DNA of 64,000 nucleotides from Bacteroidia bacterium (GTDB taxonomy: Bacteria > Bacteroidota > Bacteroidia > Flavobacteriales > Schleiferiaceae), in contig JAUHWL010000002.1 in assembly GCA_030424545.1 (NCBI GenBank), forward strand, positions 310,001 through 374,000, read 5' to 3'. The position numbers and the translations under genes were made by a program. The notes beneath the pieces are model-generated. The model worked only from the letters and a program-made list of their open reading frames with translations, made no database searches and had not been told where the DNA came from. This document shows positions 25,839-35,427 of this stretch, one piece after another (position 1 is the stretch's first letter; each line of letters begins with the position of its first letter).

Positions 25839-27002
25839 CTATTTAGAAACATAGCGTTTCACATCTTCTTCGGTAATTTCTGCTGAACCCAAAATAATAA
25901 GGCGTTCTAGTATGTTTCTTAATTCACGAATGTTGCCTGTCCAATCATACGCTTGTAAAAGTTTAAGCGCGTTGGCATTAAATTTTTTCGGGGCTGTTCC
26001 GTGTTCTTTGGTGATTTTTTCTACAAAATGTTCTACCAAATGGGGGATGTCTTCGCGCCTATCATTAAGCCCGGGCACTTCTATTAAAATTACAGAAAGC
26101 CTGTGGTATAAATCTTCTCTAAAATTACCTTCAGCAATTTCGTTTCTTAAATTTTTGTTGGTCGCTGCTAATACGCGTACGTCAACTTTTATTTCTTTCG
26201 AGCTTCCTACGGGAGTTATTTTTCCTTCTTGCAGGGCGCGTAAAACTTTGGCTTGTGCAGAAAGGCTCATGTCGCCAATTTCATCTAAAAATAAGGTGCC
26301 TCCACTGGCAAGTTCAAATTTGCCTTTGCGGTCTGAAACGGCACTTGTAAACGATCCTTTTTTATGGCCAAACAATTCGCTTTCTATTAATTCTGAAGGA
26401 ATAGCTGCGCAGTTTACCTCTATGAGCGGGGCTTTGTTGCGGTTGCTTTTTTGGTGTAGCCAATGAGAAACCAATTCTTTTCCGCTTCCATTTGGTCCGG
26501 TAATTAAAACGCGGGCATCGGTGGGTGCCACTTTTTCTATCATTTCTTTTACGGCCAAAATAGATGGGCTCTCGCCAATCATTTCGTAGTTTTTGCTAAT
26601 CTTCTTTTTAAGCACTTTGTTTTCTACAACCAAAGATTTTCTGTCTAAAGCGTTTCTTACGGTACTTAAAAGTCTATTTAAATCTGGAGGTTTGGCTATA
26701 TAATCATAAGCTCCTTTTTTAAGGCAATCTACAGCGGTTTGTACATCGCCATGGCCGCTAATCATAATTATGGGAGCTTCGGTGCCTAAAGCAACTGCTT
26801 TTTCTAGCACTTCAATACCGTCCATTACGGGCATTTTAATATCGCACAACACCAAATCATAGGCGTTGTTCTTAATCATGTCAAAGCCAATTTTGCCATT
26901 TTCGGCTTCGTCTATTTTAAAACTCTTATTTTCTTCTGCTAAAATTTTACCTAAAACGCGTCTAATTGCAGCCTCGTCTTCTATAATTAAGATGTTTGCC
27001 AT
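25839..27002 (-). CDS. Sigma-54-type response regulator without DNA-binding domain
   Basis: Receiver plus AAA+ domain, 387 residues. The receiver shows phospho-Asp54 in VLCDIKMP and Lys104 in YIAKPP. The AAA+ part has Walker A GPNGSGKE (169-176) and Walker B GGTLFLDEIGD. The loop that touches sigma-54, normally GAFTGA, reads GSFTSA at 216-221. The protein stops right after the AAA+ helical lid (ITEEDVKRYVSK), so the usual Fis-type helix-turn-helix is absent. Its role may be sigma-54 activation from solution or something else. Last gene of a five-gene overlapping operon; no histidine kinase is nearby. Confidence 0.92.
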   Translation of the reverse strand: MANILIIEDEAAIRRVLGKILAEENKSFKIDEAENGKIGFDMIKNNAYDLVLCDIKMPVMDGIEVLEKAVALGTEAPIIMISGHGDVQTAVDCLKKGAYDYIAKPPDLNRLLSTVRNALDRKSLVVENKVLKKKISKNYEMIGESPSILAVKEMIEKVAPTDARVLITGPNGSGKELVSHWLHQKSNRNKAPLIEVNCAAIPSELIESELFGHKKGSFTSAVSDRKGKFELASGGTLFLDEIGDMSLSAQAKVLRALQEGKITPVGSSKEIKVDVRVLAATNKNLRNEIAEGNFREDLYHRLSVILIEVPGLNDRREDIPHLVEHFVEKITKEHGTAPKKFNANALKLLQAYDWTGNIRELRNILERLIILGSAEITEEDVKRYVSK

Positions 27003-27922
27003 GGTCCTTTATTTTGGTCAATAGAATAAATTACTCCTTCTTTTAGCGCATATGCAGAGAGGAGTAAAATATTGATGTTGGTTTTTTTAAGCATATAGTC
27101 TATAAACAAAGATGCGATGTGTATTGTGTCTGCACGTTGTGCTTCCATACCAGGAATTACCAAGCGTTGAAAAACGTTTGCTGCCAATAAATGTTTGTTC
27201 ACGATATTGAATTCGTTGAGATAAATGCGTGAGTATTTTTGATTTACACCCAAAACTTTGTTGCCAAACCGCAGGGCGCATACGTTGTGTATGGTTTCGA
27301 AACTGCCGCTACTACCCACTATAATTTCGGGCTTGTAGGTTTCTATTTGCGCCCAAAGTTCATTTAATTTTAAGTCGAAATACGCTGTTAACTCGTCAAT
27401 ACTACTTGATGTTAGCGGATCGTTTGGTTTAAATTTATCTAGAAGACGCGCTACGCCCAACGGGTAACTCTTAAACCAAAAAACTTCTTCAGAGTTGGCT
27501 ATGAGTATTTCTGTACTACCACCTCCAATATCAATTATTAGAAAAGGTTCTTTTTTAAATCGCAACGCCCTTTTAACTCCTTCGTAAATAAAGAGGGCTT
27601 CGCGGTTTCCATCTATGATGTTTATTTTAATACCGCTGGTTGCTTCTACGGCTTGGGTGAAATCCGTACCGTTTTTTGCAGCCCTAACGGCAGAGGTGGC
27701 AAAGGCAAATATTCTATCAGCTTGGTGGTCTTTACAAATTTTTGCAAATTTTAAGAGTGCATCAATTCCTCGTGCAAAAGCTTCGGCAGAAATGATGTCT
27801 TTGTCTATGCCGCTTTGCCCAAGTTTTACGGGGATTTTATCATTGTAAACTACATTTCCGTTTGCTTGCTGTATAAGCAAGTTAAATGTGTTTGTTCCTA
27901 TATCTATTACGGCTGTTGTCAA
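26987..27922 (-). CDS. Ppx/GppA exopolyphosphatase family protein
   Basis: Short (311-residue) member of the ASKHA-fold family that hydrolyses polyphosphate or pppGpp. The two nucleotide-binding motifs are visible: VIDIGTNTFNLLI at the N-terminus and DIGGGSTEI, with VGSSGSFETI later. It lacks the C-terminal HD domain of E. coli Ppx. The start is TTG at 27922, overlapping the stop of the MscS gene as TTGA, which indicates coupled translation. It overlaps the response-regulator gene by 16 bases. Confidence 0.9.
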   Translation of the reverse strand: MTTAVIDIGTNTFNLLIQQANGNVVYNDKIPVKLGQSGIDKDIISAEAFARGIDALLKFAKICKDHQADRIFAFATSAVRAAKNGTDFTQAVEATSGIKINIIDGNREALFIYEGVKRALRFKKEPFLIIDIGGGSTEILIANSEEVFWFKSYPLGVARLLDKFKPNDPLTSSSIDELTAYFDLKLNELWAQIETYKPEIIVGSSGSFETIHNVCALRFGNKVLGVNQKYSRIYLNEFNIVNKHLLAANVFQRLVIPGMEAQRADTIHIASLFIDYMLKKTNINILLLSAYALKEGVIYSIDQNKGPWQTS

Positions 27923-28773
27923 TTTTTTTCTGTGTTGGGCAAGTTATTTTTAAACCATACATCCATTTGCGGAAATGCTATGGTAATGTTATTTTCTCTA
28001 AACGCTTTATCTATTTCAAACCGTAGCTCACTTTTTACGCGTTCTATTCTAAAAAGTTGTCGGCTATAAAAAAGGAGTTTAAAATCTAAACTGCTTGTGC
28101 CAAAGTTTGTAAACAAAACCTCTACCACTGTATTTTTTGTTACGTTACCGTTGTTTCTAGCTACATCAATCAGTAATTTTTTTACCAATTGGGTATCGCT
28201 TCCATAGGCTACACCAACTTCTACGGCAAAGCGTGTATCTCTTTTAATATTGCTCCAATTAATCACTTTTAAATTGGTTAACCTATGGTTTGGCAATATT
28301 AACTCACTATCATCTCTAAGTTTTAGTTTGCTTGTTCGCAATCCAATTTCAATAATTTCGCCTATTGTGCCGTCTATATCAACAATATCGTGGGCTTTTA
28401 TTGTTCGTTCAGAAAGAATTACTAAACCAGAAGCAAAATCTTTAAACACATCTTGCAGCCCAAGCCCGATACCAACAAAAAGGGCAGTGCTACTTGCTAT
28501 AAGTACGGTAATGTTTACACCAACTACATCTAGTGCAACAACTACAGCAAGAGAATAAATAAAGTACTTTATAATTTGAGTTATGGCATATGCTTTTCCA
28601 GGAGCTATGTGTTTTTGTTTAACACGTCTATCAAAAAGCCTTTTTATAAGAAAAACAATTAACCTGCTTATTAAAATAATAAACAGAATGTTTAGTATAT
28701 CTACTACCGTAATGGTTAGGTACTTGCTATCTATAAGCGTTGTAGAAATTAGTTTTTCTATTTCCTCAATCAT
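27919..28773 (-). CDS. MscS-family mechanosensitive channel
   Basis: A 284-residue channel that releases solutes on hypo-osmotic shock. Three N-terminal membrane helices are followed by the pore-lining helix (VFVGIGLGLQDVFKDF) and the MscS beta domain, with the family stretch LPNHRLTNLKVINWS. Size equals E. coli MscS. Start ATG 28773 shares one base with the TAA of the permease (TAATG). Placement between an ABC exporter and Ppx suggests a shared stress regulon (inference). Confidence 0.93.
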   Translation of the reverse strand: MIEEIEKLISTTLIDSKYLTITVVDILNILFIILISRLIVFLIKRLFDRRVKQKHIAPGKAYAITQIIKYFIYSLAVVVALDVVGVNITVLIASSTALFVGIGLGLQDVFKDFASGLVILSERTIKAHDIVDIDGTIGEIIEIGLRTSKLKLRDDSELILPNHRLTNLKVINWSNIKRDTRFAVEVGVAYGSDTQLVKKLLIDVARNNGNVTKNTVVEVLFTNFGTSSLDFKLLFYSRQLFRIERVKSELRFEIDKAFRENNITIAFPQMDVWFKNNLPNTEKN

Positions 28774-30086
28774 TATTTAGTGTATGTCATCCATTTAAAT
28801 AGTTCTTTCCAACTTGGTTTTTTGCCGTACATTAAAATGCCTACACGGTAAATTCTACCCGCCAACCAAGTGGTGGCAATAAATCCAGCAACTAACAATG
28901 TCATGCTTAGGCCTAATTCCCAAATGGGCACACCAAAAGGTAAGCGCACCATCATAATTATGGGGCTTGTTAATGGAATCATAGAAAACCAAAAGGCAAT
29001 TGGTCCGTCTGGATCTTCTATTACTCTTGAACTAACAATAATGGCCAAAATTAAGGGGATAGTAATGGGTAACATGAATTGTTGAGAATCTGTTTCGTTA
29101 TCAACTGCAGAGCCTACACCCGCAAATAGCGCTGCATATAAAAGGTAACCTCCAATAAAGAAGAACATAAATCCGCCTATTACTAGCGGGAAGTTTATGG
29201 TTTCAACCATTTGCATGATTTCCATGCCTTTAGTCATTTCCATGGCTTGTTCAATTTCTTGTTGGCTACCCATGGCCTCTGTGTTAAATTGATCTTTTAA
29301 TACGGTAGCACCGGCAACGGCATAAATAACACCACTAAGTAGCACCCAAATTAAAAACTGCAAAAGCCCTACAGAGCCAATACCTAATACCTTTCCTAAC
29401 ATCAGTTGAAACGGTTTAACAGATGAAATGATAACTTCTATAATTCTATTTGTTTTTTCTTCAATAACACCGCGCATTACTTGGGCGGTGTAGAAAAATA
29501 TAAAGAAGTAGATTAAAAAACCGGCCACATAACCTACAGCCATTTTTACAGGTGTGGCGCTAGCTTGTTCTCCCTCTTCATCAATACTAAAGGTTAGCAG
29601 ATTTACATTTACGCGGCTTTGTGCAACTACATCGGGAGAAATGTTTTCTAGAAGTAGCTTTTCTTCTTGAATTTTCTTTTCCATTAGATTCTCAATGTAA
29701 CGCTGCATGCTCATGCTAATGTCTCCTTTGCCATATAGTGCAGAGTGATCTTTTATCCAATTTACATCGCCCATGTCGCCACTACGTATATATAACATAG
29801 CGTCAAAATCAGATTGCTTAAAAAACTCTTTGGCCGATTCTAAATCAAATTGTTCGGCTTTTATATTGCTAAACTTGTATTTGTCTGATCCGTTTTCGCC
29901 CCTTAACAGTAAAGGTTCATCTACTATTAAGATGGTTTTGGGGCCATCGGGCATACTAGCCAATAGGGCGGGGGCTATAATAAGTGCAGCAAAAAGTAGC
30001 GGACCTAAAATGGTCATGATTAAAAAAGACTTCTTTTTTACGCGCGTTTTAAATTCTCGGTTTATGATTAATAGCGTTTTGCTCAT
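28773..30086 (-). CDS. ABC-2 type exporter permease (NatB-like)
   Basis: A 437-residue membrane protein. A short cytoplasmic N-terminus leads to one helix (FLIMTILGPLLFAALIIAP), a large extracytoplasmic domain up to about residue 170 and five or more C-terminal helices with the typical GVIEEKTNRIIEVIISSVKP loop. It fits NatB/YhaP-like sodium or drug export permeases. The start ATG overlaps the stop of the ATPase gene as ATGA, so the pair is coupled. Confidence 0.92.
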   Translation of the reverse strand: MSKTLLIINREFKTRVKKKSFLIMTILGPLLFAALIIAPALLASMPDGPKTILIVDEPLLLRGENGSDKYKFSNIKAEQFDLESAKEFFKQSDFDAMLYIRSGDMGDVNWIKDHSALYGKGDISMSMQRYIENLMEKKIQEEKLLLENISPDVVAQSRVNVNLLTFSIDEEGEQASATPVKMAVGYVAGFLIYFFIFFYTAQVMRGVIEEKTNRIIEVIISSVKPFQLMLGKVLGIGSVGLLQFLIWVLLSGVIYAVAGATVLKDQFNTEAMGSQQEIEQAMEMTKGMEIMQMVETINFPLVIGGFMFFFIGGYLLYAALFAGVGSAVDNETDSQQFMLPITIPLILAIIVSSRVIEDPDGPIAFWFSMIPLTSPIIMMVRLPFGVPIWELGLSMTLLVAGFIATTWLAGRIYRVGILMYGKKPSWKELFKWMTYTK

Positions 30087-30991
30087 GAGTTTTGTACGTT
30101 TTGGATGAAGATGTCATTTACAGAAGGAATAACTTCCTGGAAATGGTAAATCTGATGCTTTGGTGCCAAGAATGAAATTAAATCGTTGGGTTGTAGCTCT
30201 TTAGAAAGTGTAAATGTTGCTTCATACAAATTATCTTCCTGTTCGGTTTTTATTAGCGTTATATTATCTGGTAACGAATTTTCTAATCCGCTTATAGCTT
30301 CTCTAAAACCAACCTTAAAAGTATTATTGCGGTAGTTGTTGCGTATTTCGCTCAACTTTCCTTCAATAATTTTCTCACTATTGTTAATCAGGGCAATGCT
30401 GTCGCAAAGTTCTTCTACACTTTCCATGCGGTGGGTAGAAAAAATAATGGTTGCGCCATTCTTGTTAAGCTCTTTAATTTCTTGTTTAATCAAATTTGTG
30501 TTGATTGGGTCAAACCCTGTAAAAGGTTCATCAAAGATGAGCAAGCTGGGTTTGTGTACAATGGTTACAATAAATTGAATTTTTTGCGCCATTCCTTTGC
30601 TTAATTCTTCAACCTTTTTGTTCCACCAGCTTTGTATTTCAAATTTCTCAAACCAATGGCGCAATTCTTTTTTGGCATCAGAGGCACTCATACCTTTAAG
30701 CTGCGCCAGATACATGGCTTGCTCGCCAACTTCCATTTTTTTATAAAGACCCCTTTCTTCTGGTAAATACCCTATTTTTTGCACATCAGCATCTGTCATG
30801 GGTTTGTCATTAAACAAAATCTGCCCAGAATCTGGCATTGTAATTCTGTTTACAATTCTGATAAAGCTGGTTTTCCCAGCTCCGTTTGGTCCTAAAAGTC
30901 CGTAAATGCTTCCTTGGGGTATAGAGAGCGAAACATTATTTAGGGCAGTATAATTGTCATACGTTTTTAAAACGTTTACAGCTTTAAGCAT
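30083..30991 (-). CDS. ABC exporter ATP-binding protein (NatA-like)
   Basis: A 302-residue ATPase partner of the permease at 28773-30086. Walker A GPNGAGKTS, signature LSKGMAQK, Walker B LLIFDEPFTG and H-switch STHRM are all present. A C-terminal regulatory extension of about 90 residues follows the core, as in NatA/YhaQ. First gene of the five-gene unit ATPase-permease-MscS-Ppx-regulator. Confidence 0.95.
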   Translation of the reverse strand: MLKAVNVLKTYDNYTALNNVSLSIPQGSIYGLLGPNGAGKTSFIRIVNRITMPDSGQILFNDKPMTDADVQKIGYLPEERGLYKKMEVGEQAMYLAQLKGMSASDAKKELRHWFEKFEIQSWWNKKVEELSKGMAQKIQFIVTIVHKPSLLIFDEPFTGFDPINTNLIKQEIKELNKNGATIIFSTHRMESVEELCDSIALINNSEKIIEGKLSEIRNNYRNNTFKVGFREAISGLENSLPDNITLIKTEQEDNLYEATFTLSKELQPNDLISFLAPKHQIYHFQEVIPSVNDIFIQNVQNS

Positions 30992-31083
30992 TCTTCATGT
31001 TTTTAGTGGTGTAAAAATAATGGAACATTGCAGATAGAAAAGCACATTTTCTAGGCAATCCATTAAATAAATGTGAAAATATT

Positions 31084-31977
31084 TTAGTCTTCTACGGGTT
31101 TGTTTTTGTGTAGCATGTTTAAAACTACTCCACCAATAACCATTGCTATCCCAAGCAAAGTAATCCATTGGTAATGTATACCAAAAATGGATACATCAAA
31201 TAAGATGGCCAAAATGACCCCACCATATTTAAGCGGTGCCATTTTGTTTAAGGGCGCGGCCTGATACGCCTTGGTCATATTAACTTGGGCTATTTGGGTA
31301 AGCACACCCATCAACAACAAATAAAACCACTCTATGCCTTGCGGTGTTACCCAATAAAACAAACTAAAAACCAGCATAACGGGTGTGGCAATTAGCGGGA
31401 AATAAAACACCACCACAACGGGGTGATCGGTATCTTTTAGTTTGCGTATAGCATTGTATGCAACTCCAGAAAAAATGGCCGATCCTATGCCCATCAATAA
31501 TAAAGGAGTAGAAATATTGGCATCATAACCCTTTATAATGGCGATGCCCAAAAAAGCTACTAAGAAATAGATCCATTGCGTATTTCGCATTTTTTCTCCT
31601 AATATATAAATGGCAAAAAATGCGGTAAATATGGGAGACAAATATTGAATGGTGATGGCCGAGCCAATGGGCAGTTTTTGCAGTGTGTAAAAAAAGAGGG
31701 TGAGGGCAACCACCCCAAAAACTCCTCGTATAATCAACCATTTTTTATTGTTTCCAAAAGGGTTAAGCTTTTTTTTACGAATCATAAAATAGCTCAGTAT
31801 AATGGAAACAATGCTGCGAAATAACACCAGTTCAGTTGCTGGTATCGTGGGCATTAGTTTTACCACTAAATTCATTAAAGCAAAACAAACCACACTCACA
31901 ATCATATAAAAAAAACCACGCTGTAATGGTGTGGTAGAAATAGGAAATGCAAGTTTGGGTAGCTTAATCAATAGCAA
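31084..31977 (-). CDS. EamA/DMT-family transporter
   Basis: Ten-helix inner-membrane transporter of about 297 residues built from two EamA repeats (around residues 25-155 and 170-290), the fold of RhaT/YdcZ-type exporters. AELVLFRSIVSIILSYF and ILGEKMRNTQW are family-like. Substrate unknown. The frame opens at TTG 31977; the first ATG (31905) lies inside the first helix, so a TTG at 31977 or 31971 is the probable start. It follows porT by 40 bases and may be the last gene of the ubiE-porT unit. Confidence 0.87.
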   Translation of the reverse strand: MLLIKLPKLAFPISTTPLQRGFFYMIVSVVCFALMNLVVKLMPTIPATELVLFRSIVSIILSYFMIRKKKLNPFGNNKKWLIIRGVFGVVALTLFFYTLQKLPIGSAITIQYLSPIFTAFFAIYILGEKMRNTQWIYFLVAFLGIAIIKGYDANISTPLLLMGIGSAIFSGVAYNAIRKLKDTDHPVVVVFYFPLIATPVMLVFSLFYWVTPQGIEWFYLLLMGVLTQIAQVNMTKAYQAAPLNKMAPLKYGGVILAILFDVSIFGIHYQWITLLGIAMVIGGVVLNMLHKNKPVED

Positions 31978-32017
31978 GATTTTTGGCAGCTGTTATGGCT
32001 AACTTTTGCAATGAATA

Positions 32018-32722
32018 TTACTCAAATGTGAAATTGATAAGTATGCTGCGCGACAGAATTTGATCCATAGCGCTAACAGGTACTGTACCATCTTCAACCA
32101 ATAAATTGTTGAGACCAAAAGAGCCTTTTAGCTGAGGAGAAAATTTAAAAAACTCAAAATAGATATCGATTCCTATACCCACTTGCCAATCAACATTATT
32201 GCGTTTTATTTTAAAAATAGTTTCGTCTTCTACATTTTGTTTGCTGGCTAAATCGGCACTGTATTGAATGCCGCCCAATACATACCAGCGGTGGTTGTTA
32301 ATGCGTTGCCCTTTTAATTTTAACTCAAACGGAAACTGAATAAAACTAGACTCGATTTCATATTCGGTAATTTCTCGTTTTTGGGTAATGGGGTTGTCCA
32401 TATCAACATAGAGCATGCGCACCGTAGAGGAAAACGTAGGTACAAAACGCAAGTCTAAATACTCGGCCAATCTTAAATTAGAAATAATGCCAATGCTATA
32501 CCCTGGTGATGTTGTGGTATACATATCATAAACCCCAGGAACGGAAGCTAAATCGGGTTGTGGACGAATTTGAAAATCAAAATAATTAATACCCAAGCAA
32601 AACCCAAAGTGTATGGGGCGCTTGTCATAAGTAGCTTGATTTTTTAATTTTCTGTTTTGAGTAAAACCCAAACAGGGTATTAAAAATGCAATAAGCAAGA
32701 TATGTGCGCTACGAAGTTTCAA
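32018..32722 (-). CDS. porT: Type IX secretion protein PorT
   Basis: Outer-membrane beta-barrel protein of the type IX secretion system, required for export of Por-tagged proteins such as those in this window. 234 residues with a signal peptide (KLRSAHILLIAFLIPCLGFTQ), the family stretch HFGFCLGINYFDFQI and a C-terminal strand ending in Phe-Glu. It starts at TTG 32722; no ATG lies upstream. The placement directly behind ubiE is conserved across Bacteroidota, which strongly supports the call. Confidence 0.9.
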   Translation of the reverse strand: MKLRSAHILLIAFLIPCLGFTQNRKLKNQATYDKRPIHFGFCLGINYFDFQIRPQPDLASVPGVYDMYTTTSPGYSIGIISNLRLAEYLDLRFVPTFSSTVRMLYVDMDNPITQKREITEYEIESSFIQFPFELKLKGQRINNHRWYVLGGIQYSADLASKQNVEDETIFKIKRNNVDWQVGIGIDIYFEFFKFSPQLKGSFGLNNLLVEDGTVPVSAMDQILSRSILINFTFE

Positions 32723-32749
32723 TGAAGCTAAAACGATTTGGGGTGCAGT

Positions 32750-33475
32750 TTATTTTTTTGCCGTGTAAATGCTAGCTATGCCAAACGTAACCGTTTGAAC
32801 TTTGTTGCCAGTAAATCCGCAATTCTTTAATTCTTTTAGAAAGGCGTTGCCATAAGGAAAGGCCGCAACACTTTCGGGCAAATAGGTGTAAGCACGACTG
32901 TCTTTACTTACCATTTTACCTATACCAGGCAAAATGTTTTTAAAGTAAAAGTTATAAAATTGTTTAAAGGGTGCTTTTTCGGGTTGAGAAAATTCTAAAA
33001 CCACAAAAGTGCCACCTGGTTTTAAAACGCGAAAAATATCTGTTAAGCCTTTTTGTAAATTTTCGAAATTACGCACGCCAAAAGCCACGGTAATGGCATC
33101 AAAGGTATTTTCTTCAAAGGGTAAATTCTCGCCATCGCCTAGCACTAAGTTTATTCTTTTGTTTCCGCTAGACTGTACTTTTTGCTGACCTACCTCTAAC
33201 ATTCCCGCAGAAATATCCAAGCCTGTAATATCAGCATCTATATTTTTACCAAGCGCCAAAGCTAAATCTGCAGTTCCTGTAGCAACATCAAGTATTTTTT
33301 GCGGATTAGTAGCCGATACAATTTTTACTACTTTTTTGCGCCAGCCTTTGTCTATGCCCATGCTAAGCAGATGATTTAAAAAATCATATCGTTTAGAAAT
33401 GTTATCAAACATTTCTGCAACTTGAGTTTTTTTACTGCCTTCTTCGTTATACGGTTTTACTTGTGCCATGCTCAT
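32750..33475 (-). CDS. ubiE: Demethylmenaquinone methyltransferase UbiE/MenG
   Basis: SAM-dependent methyltransferase that completes menaquinone synthesis. Motif [15 protein letters not shown], acidic [14 protein letters not shown] and the family-specific [12 protein letters not shown] are present. The start is ATG 33475, or 33469 two codons later. An in-frame TTG at 33490 is unlikely, since it sits inside the predicted -7 box, which would leave a very short leader. porT follows after 27 bases. Confidence 0.95.
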   Translation of the reverse strand: MSMAQVKPYNEEGSKKTQVAEMFDNISKRYDFLNHLLSMGIDKGWRKKVVKIVSATNPQKILDVATGTADLALALGKNIDADITGLDISAGMLEVGQQKVQSSGNKRINLVLGDGENLPFEENTFDAITVAFGVRNFENLQKGLTDIFRVLKPGGTFVVLEFSQPEKAPFKQFYNFYFKNILPGIGKMVSKDSRAYTYLPESVAAFPYGNAFLKELKNCGFTGNKVQTVTFGIASIYTAKK

Positions 33476-33487
33476 TTTTTGCGGCTG

Positions 33488-33495
33488 CAAATGTA
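33488..33495 (-). promoter_or_regulatory. Predicted -7 box of ubiE-porT
   Basis: Minus strand TACATTTG, a perfect TAnnTTTG, 13 bases before ATG 33475. The -33 region is A-rich (TTAAAAAAA). It helps choose the ubiE start. Confidence 0.45.
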
Positions 33496-33643
33496 GTGTT
33501 TTACATATTTTTTTAAGTGTGAAATGCCTTAGAATAAAATGCTTTTTATGCTTCCTACAAAGGCGATACGTTTTAATGGTTTCAAGCAGTTAAAGTGCAT
33601 TTTCTGTATTTTTATTTAGACTGGTAAAAATAGATCTACTCTG

Positions 33644-33651
33644 TACCTTCG
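33644..33651 (+). promoter_or_regulatory. Possible -7 box of the MsbA-like gene
   Basis: TACCTTCG, one mismatch from TAnnTTTG, 18 bases before ATG 33670. The -33 region is weak. Confidence 0.3.
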
Positions 33652-33669
33652 CGCCTCAATTTATCTTAG

Positions 33670-35427
33670 ATGGAAAAAGAAAAAAAGAAGCGCATAAAAG
33701 CTGGCGACATAAAGAAAGCCATGCGCATTTTTAGTTATATAAAACCGTACAGCGCGCTGTTTTCGTTAGGTTTTTTCTTTTTACTGATTACCATGGCCGC
33801 CAGTTTGGCTTTTCCAAAACTGTTAAGCAATTTAATGAGTGCCACCCCCGAAAACCTTAATTTTTCGGTTACACTCTTGGCGGGCGTTTTACTTTTTCAG
33901 GCCATAGCTGGGTTTTTTCGCATCTTAATTTTTGTAAACGTTACCGAGAAAAGCTTAGCCAACATTCGGCAAGATGTATATGCACACCTTATTCGTTTAC
34001 CCATGACGTTTTTTAACCAGAAACGCGTGGGTGAATTAAACAGCCGAATTGCCAGCGATACGGCACAAATACAGGAAACGCTTACCAGCACTCTAGCCGA
34101 GTTTTTGCGCCAAATGGCAATGATTGTTGGTGGAATTATAATTTTGGCTGTAACCAGTGTAAAACTTACGCTTTTTATTATCGCTGTTATACCAACATTA
34201 ATGATTGTTGCCGTGTTTTTTGGCCGTTTTATTCGCAAATATGCTAAGCAAGTGCAAACCGAAGTGGCTGAAAGCAACACCATTGTAGAAGAAACGTTGC
34301 AAGCCATACAAACTGTGAAAGCCTTTGCCAACGAAATCTTTGAGATTGCTCGGTACCGCACCAAAACCAATCAAGTAGCTAAAACGGCTATTAAAGGTGG
34401 AATTTATCGTGGTGCGTTTGCCTCTTTTATAATTATCGGAATTTTTGGCAGCATTGTAGCCGTAATTTGGTTTGCCGTGGGTATGATTCACAGTGGAGAA
34501 TTAGAAGCTAAACATTTAAGTGAATTCATCTTATATGCCGTGTTTATTGGCGGTTCTGTTGGCGGGTTGGCTAACGTTTACAGCAATTTACAAAAAGCCA
34601 TTGGTGCTACAGAAGATTTGTTTTCGATTTTAGATACAGAAATAGAGCCCATTTCTACAGAGGAATCTACAGAAGTAATTCCTGATTTTAGTGGAGAAAT
34701 TAATTTTGATAACGTAAAATTTGCCTACCCAAATAGAGAAGACGTAACCGTATTAAAAGGAATAAACCTAGAGGTTGAAGCAGGTAAACAAGTGGCCTTA
34801 GTAGGTAGCAGTGGAGCAGGAAAAAGCACCATAGTAAGTTTGGTTTTACGGTTTTATAATCCAACCAGCGGCACTATTTATTTTGACGGAAAACCTGCTA
34901 GTGCTTACGATTTGCACACCTTGCGCAATCTAATGGCGGTTGTGCCACAAGATGTTATTCTTTTTGGCGGAAGTATTAAAGAAAACATTGCTTACGGAAA
35001 ACCAACAGCCACAGAAGAAGAAATTATTAATGCGGCTAAAAAAGCAAATGCGCACGAATTTATTTCCAACTTCCCCGAAGGGTACAAAACCGAAGTGGGC
35101 GAGCGCGGCATACAATTAAGTGGTGGCCAGCGCCAACGCATTGCCATTGCGCGGGCGGTTCTTAAAAATCCAAAAATATTGGTGTTAGACGAGGCCACCT
35201 CATCTTTAGATTCTGAAAGCGAGAGTTTGGTACAAGAGGCCCTAGATAATTTAATGAAAGGCCGCACCAGCATTGTAATTGCGCACCGTTTATCTACCAT
35301 AAAAAATGCGCACCGTATTGTGGTAATGGAAGACGGAAAAATTATTGAAAGTGGCACGCATCAAGAGCTTTCTAACCGTGCTGAAGGCAAGTATAAAATG
35401 CTATCTCAATTACAATTTATGGAGTAG
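33670..35427 (+). CDS. ABC exporter with fused ATPase (MsbA/LmrA-like)
   Basis: Half-transporter of 585 residues that works as a homodimer at the inner membrane. Six helices (about 30-320) precede the ATPase: Walker A GSSGAGKST, signature LSGGQRQR, Walker B ILVLDEATSSLD, H-loop IAHRLST. The pattern is that of MsbA-type lipid exporters, but drug or peptide export is equally possible. Divergent from ubiE. Its last 11 bases overlap the end of the convergent DUF4157 gene. Confidence 0.94.
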   Translation: MEKEKKKRIKAGDIKKAMRIFSYIKPYSALFSLGFFFLLITMAASLAFPKLLSNLMSATPENLNFSVTLLAGVLLFQAIAGFFRILIFVNVTEKSLANIRQDVYAHLIRLPMTFFNQKRVGELNSRIASDTAQIQETLTSTLAEFLRQMAMIVGGIIILAVTSVKLTLFIIAVIPTLMIVAVFFGRFIRKYAKQVQTEVAESNTIVEETLQAIQTVKAFANEIFEIARYRTKTNQVAKTAIKGGIYRGAFASFIIIGIFGSIVAVIWFAVGMIHSGELEAKHLSEFILYAVFIGGSVGGLANVYSNLQKAIGATEDLFSILDTEIEPISTEESTEVIPDFSGEINFDNVKFAYPNREDVTVLKGINLEVEAGKQVALVGSSGAGKSTIVSLVLRFYNPTSGTIYFDGKPASAYDLHTLRNLMAVVPQDVILFGGSIKENIAYGKPTATEEEIINAAKKANAHEFISNFPEGYKTEVGERGIQLSGGQRQRIAIARAVLKNPKILVLDEATSSLDSESESLVQEALDNLMKGRTSIVIAHRLSTIKNAHRIVVMEDGKIIESGTHQELSNRAEGKYKMLSQLQFME

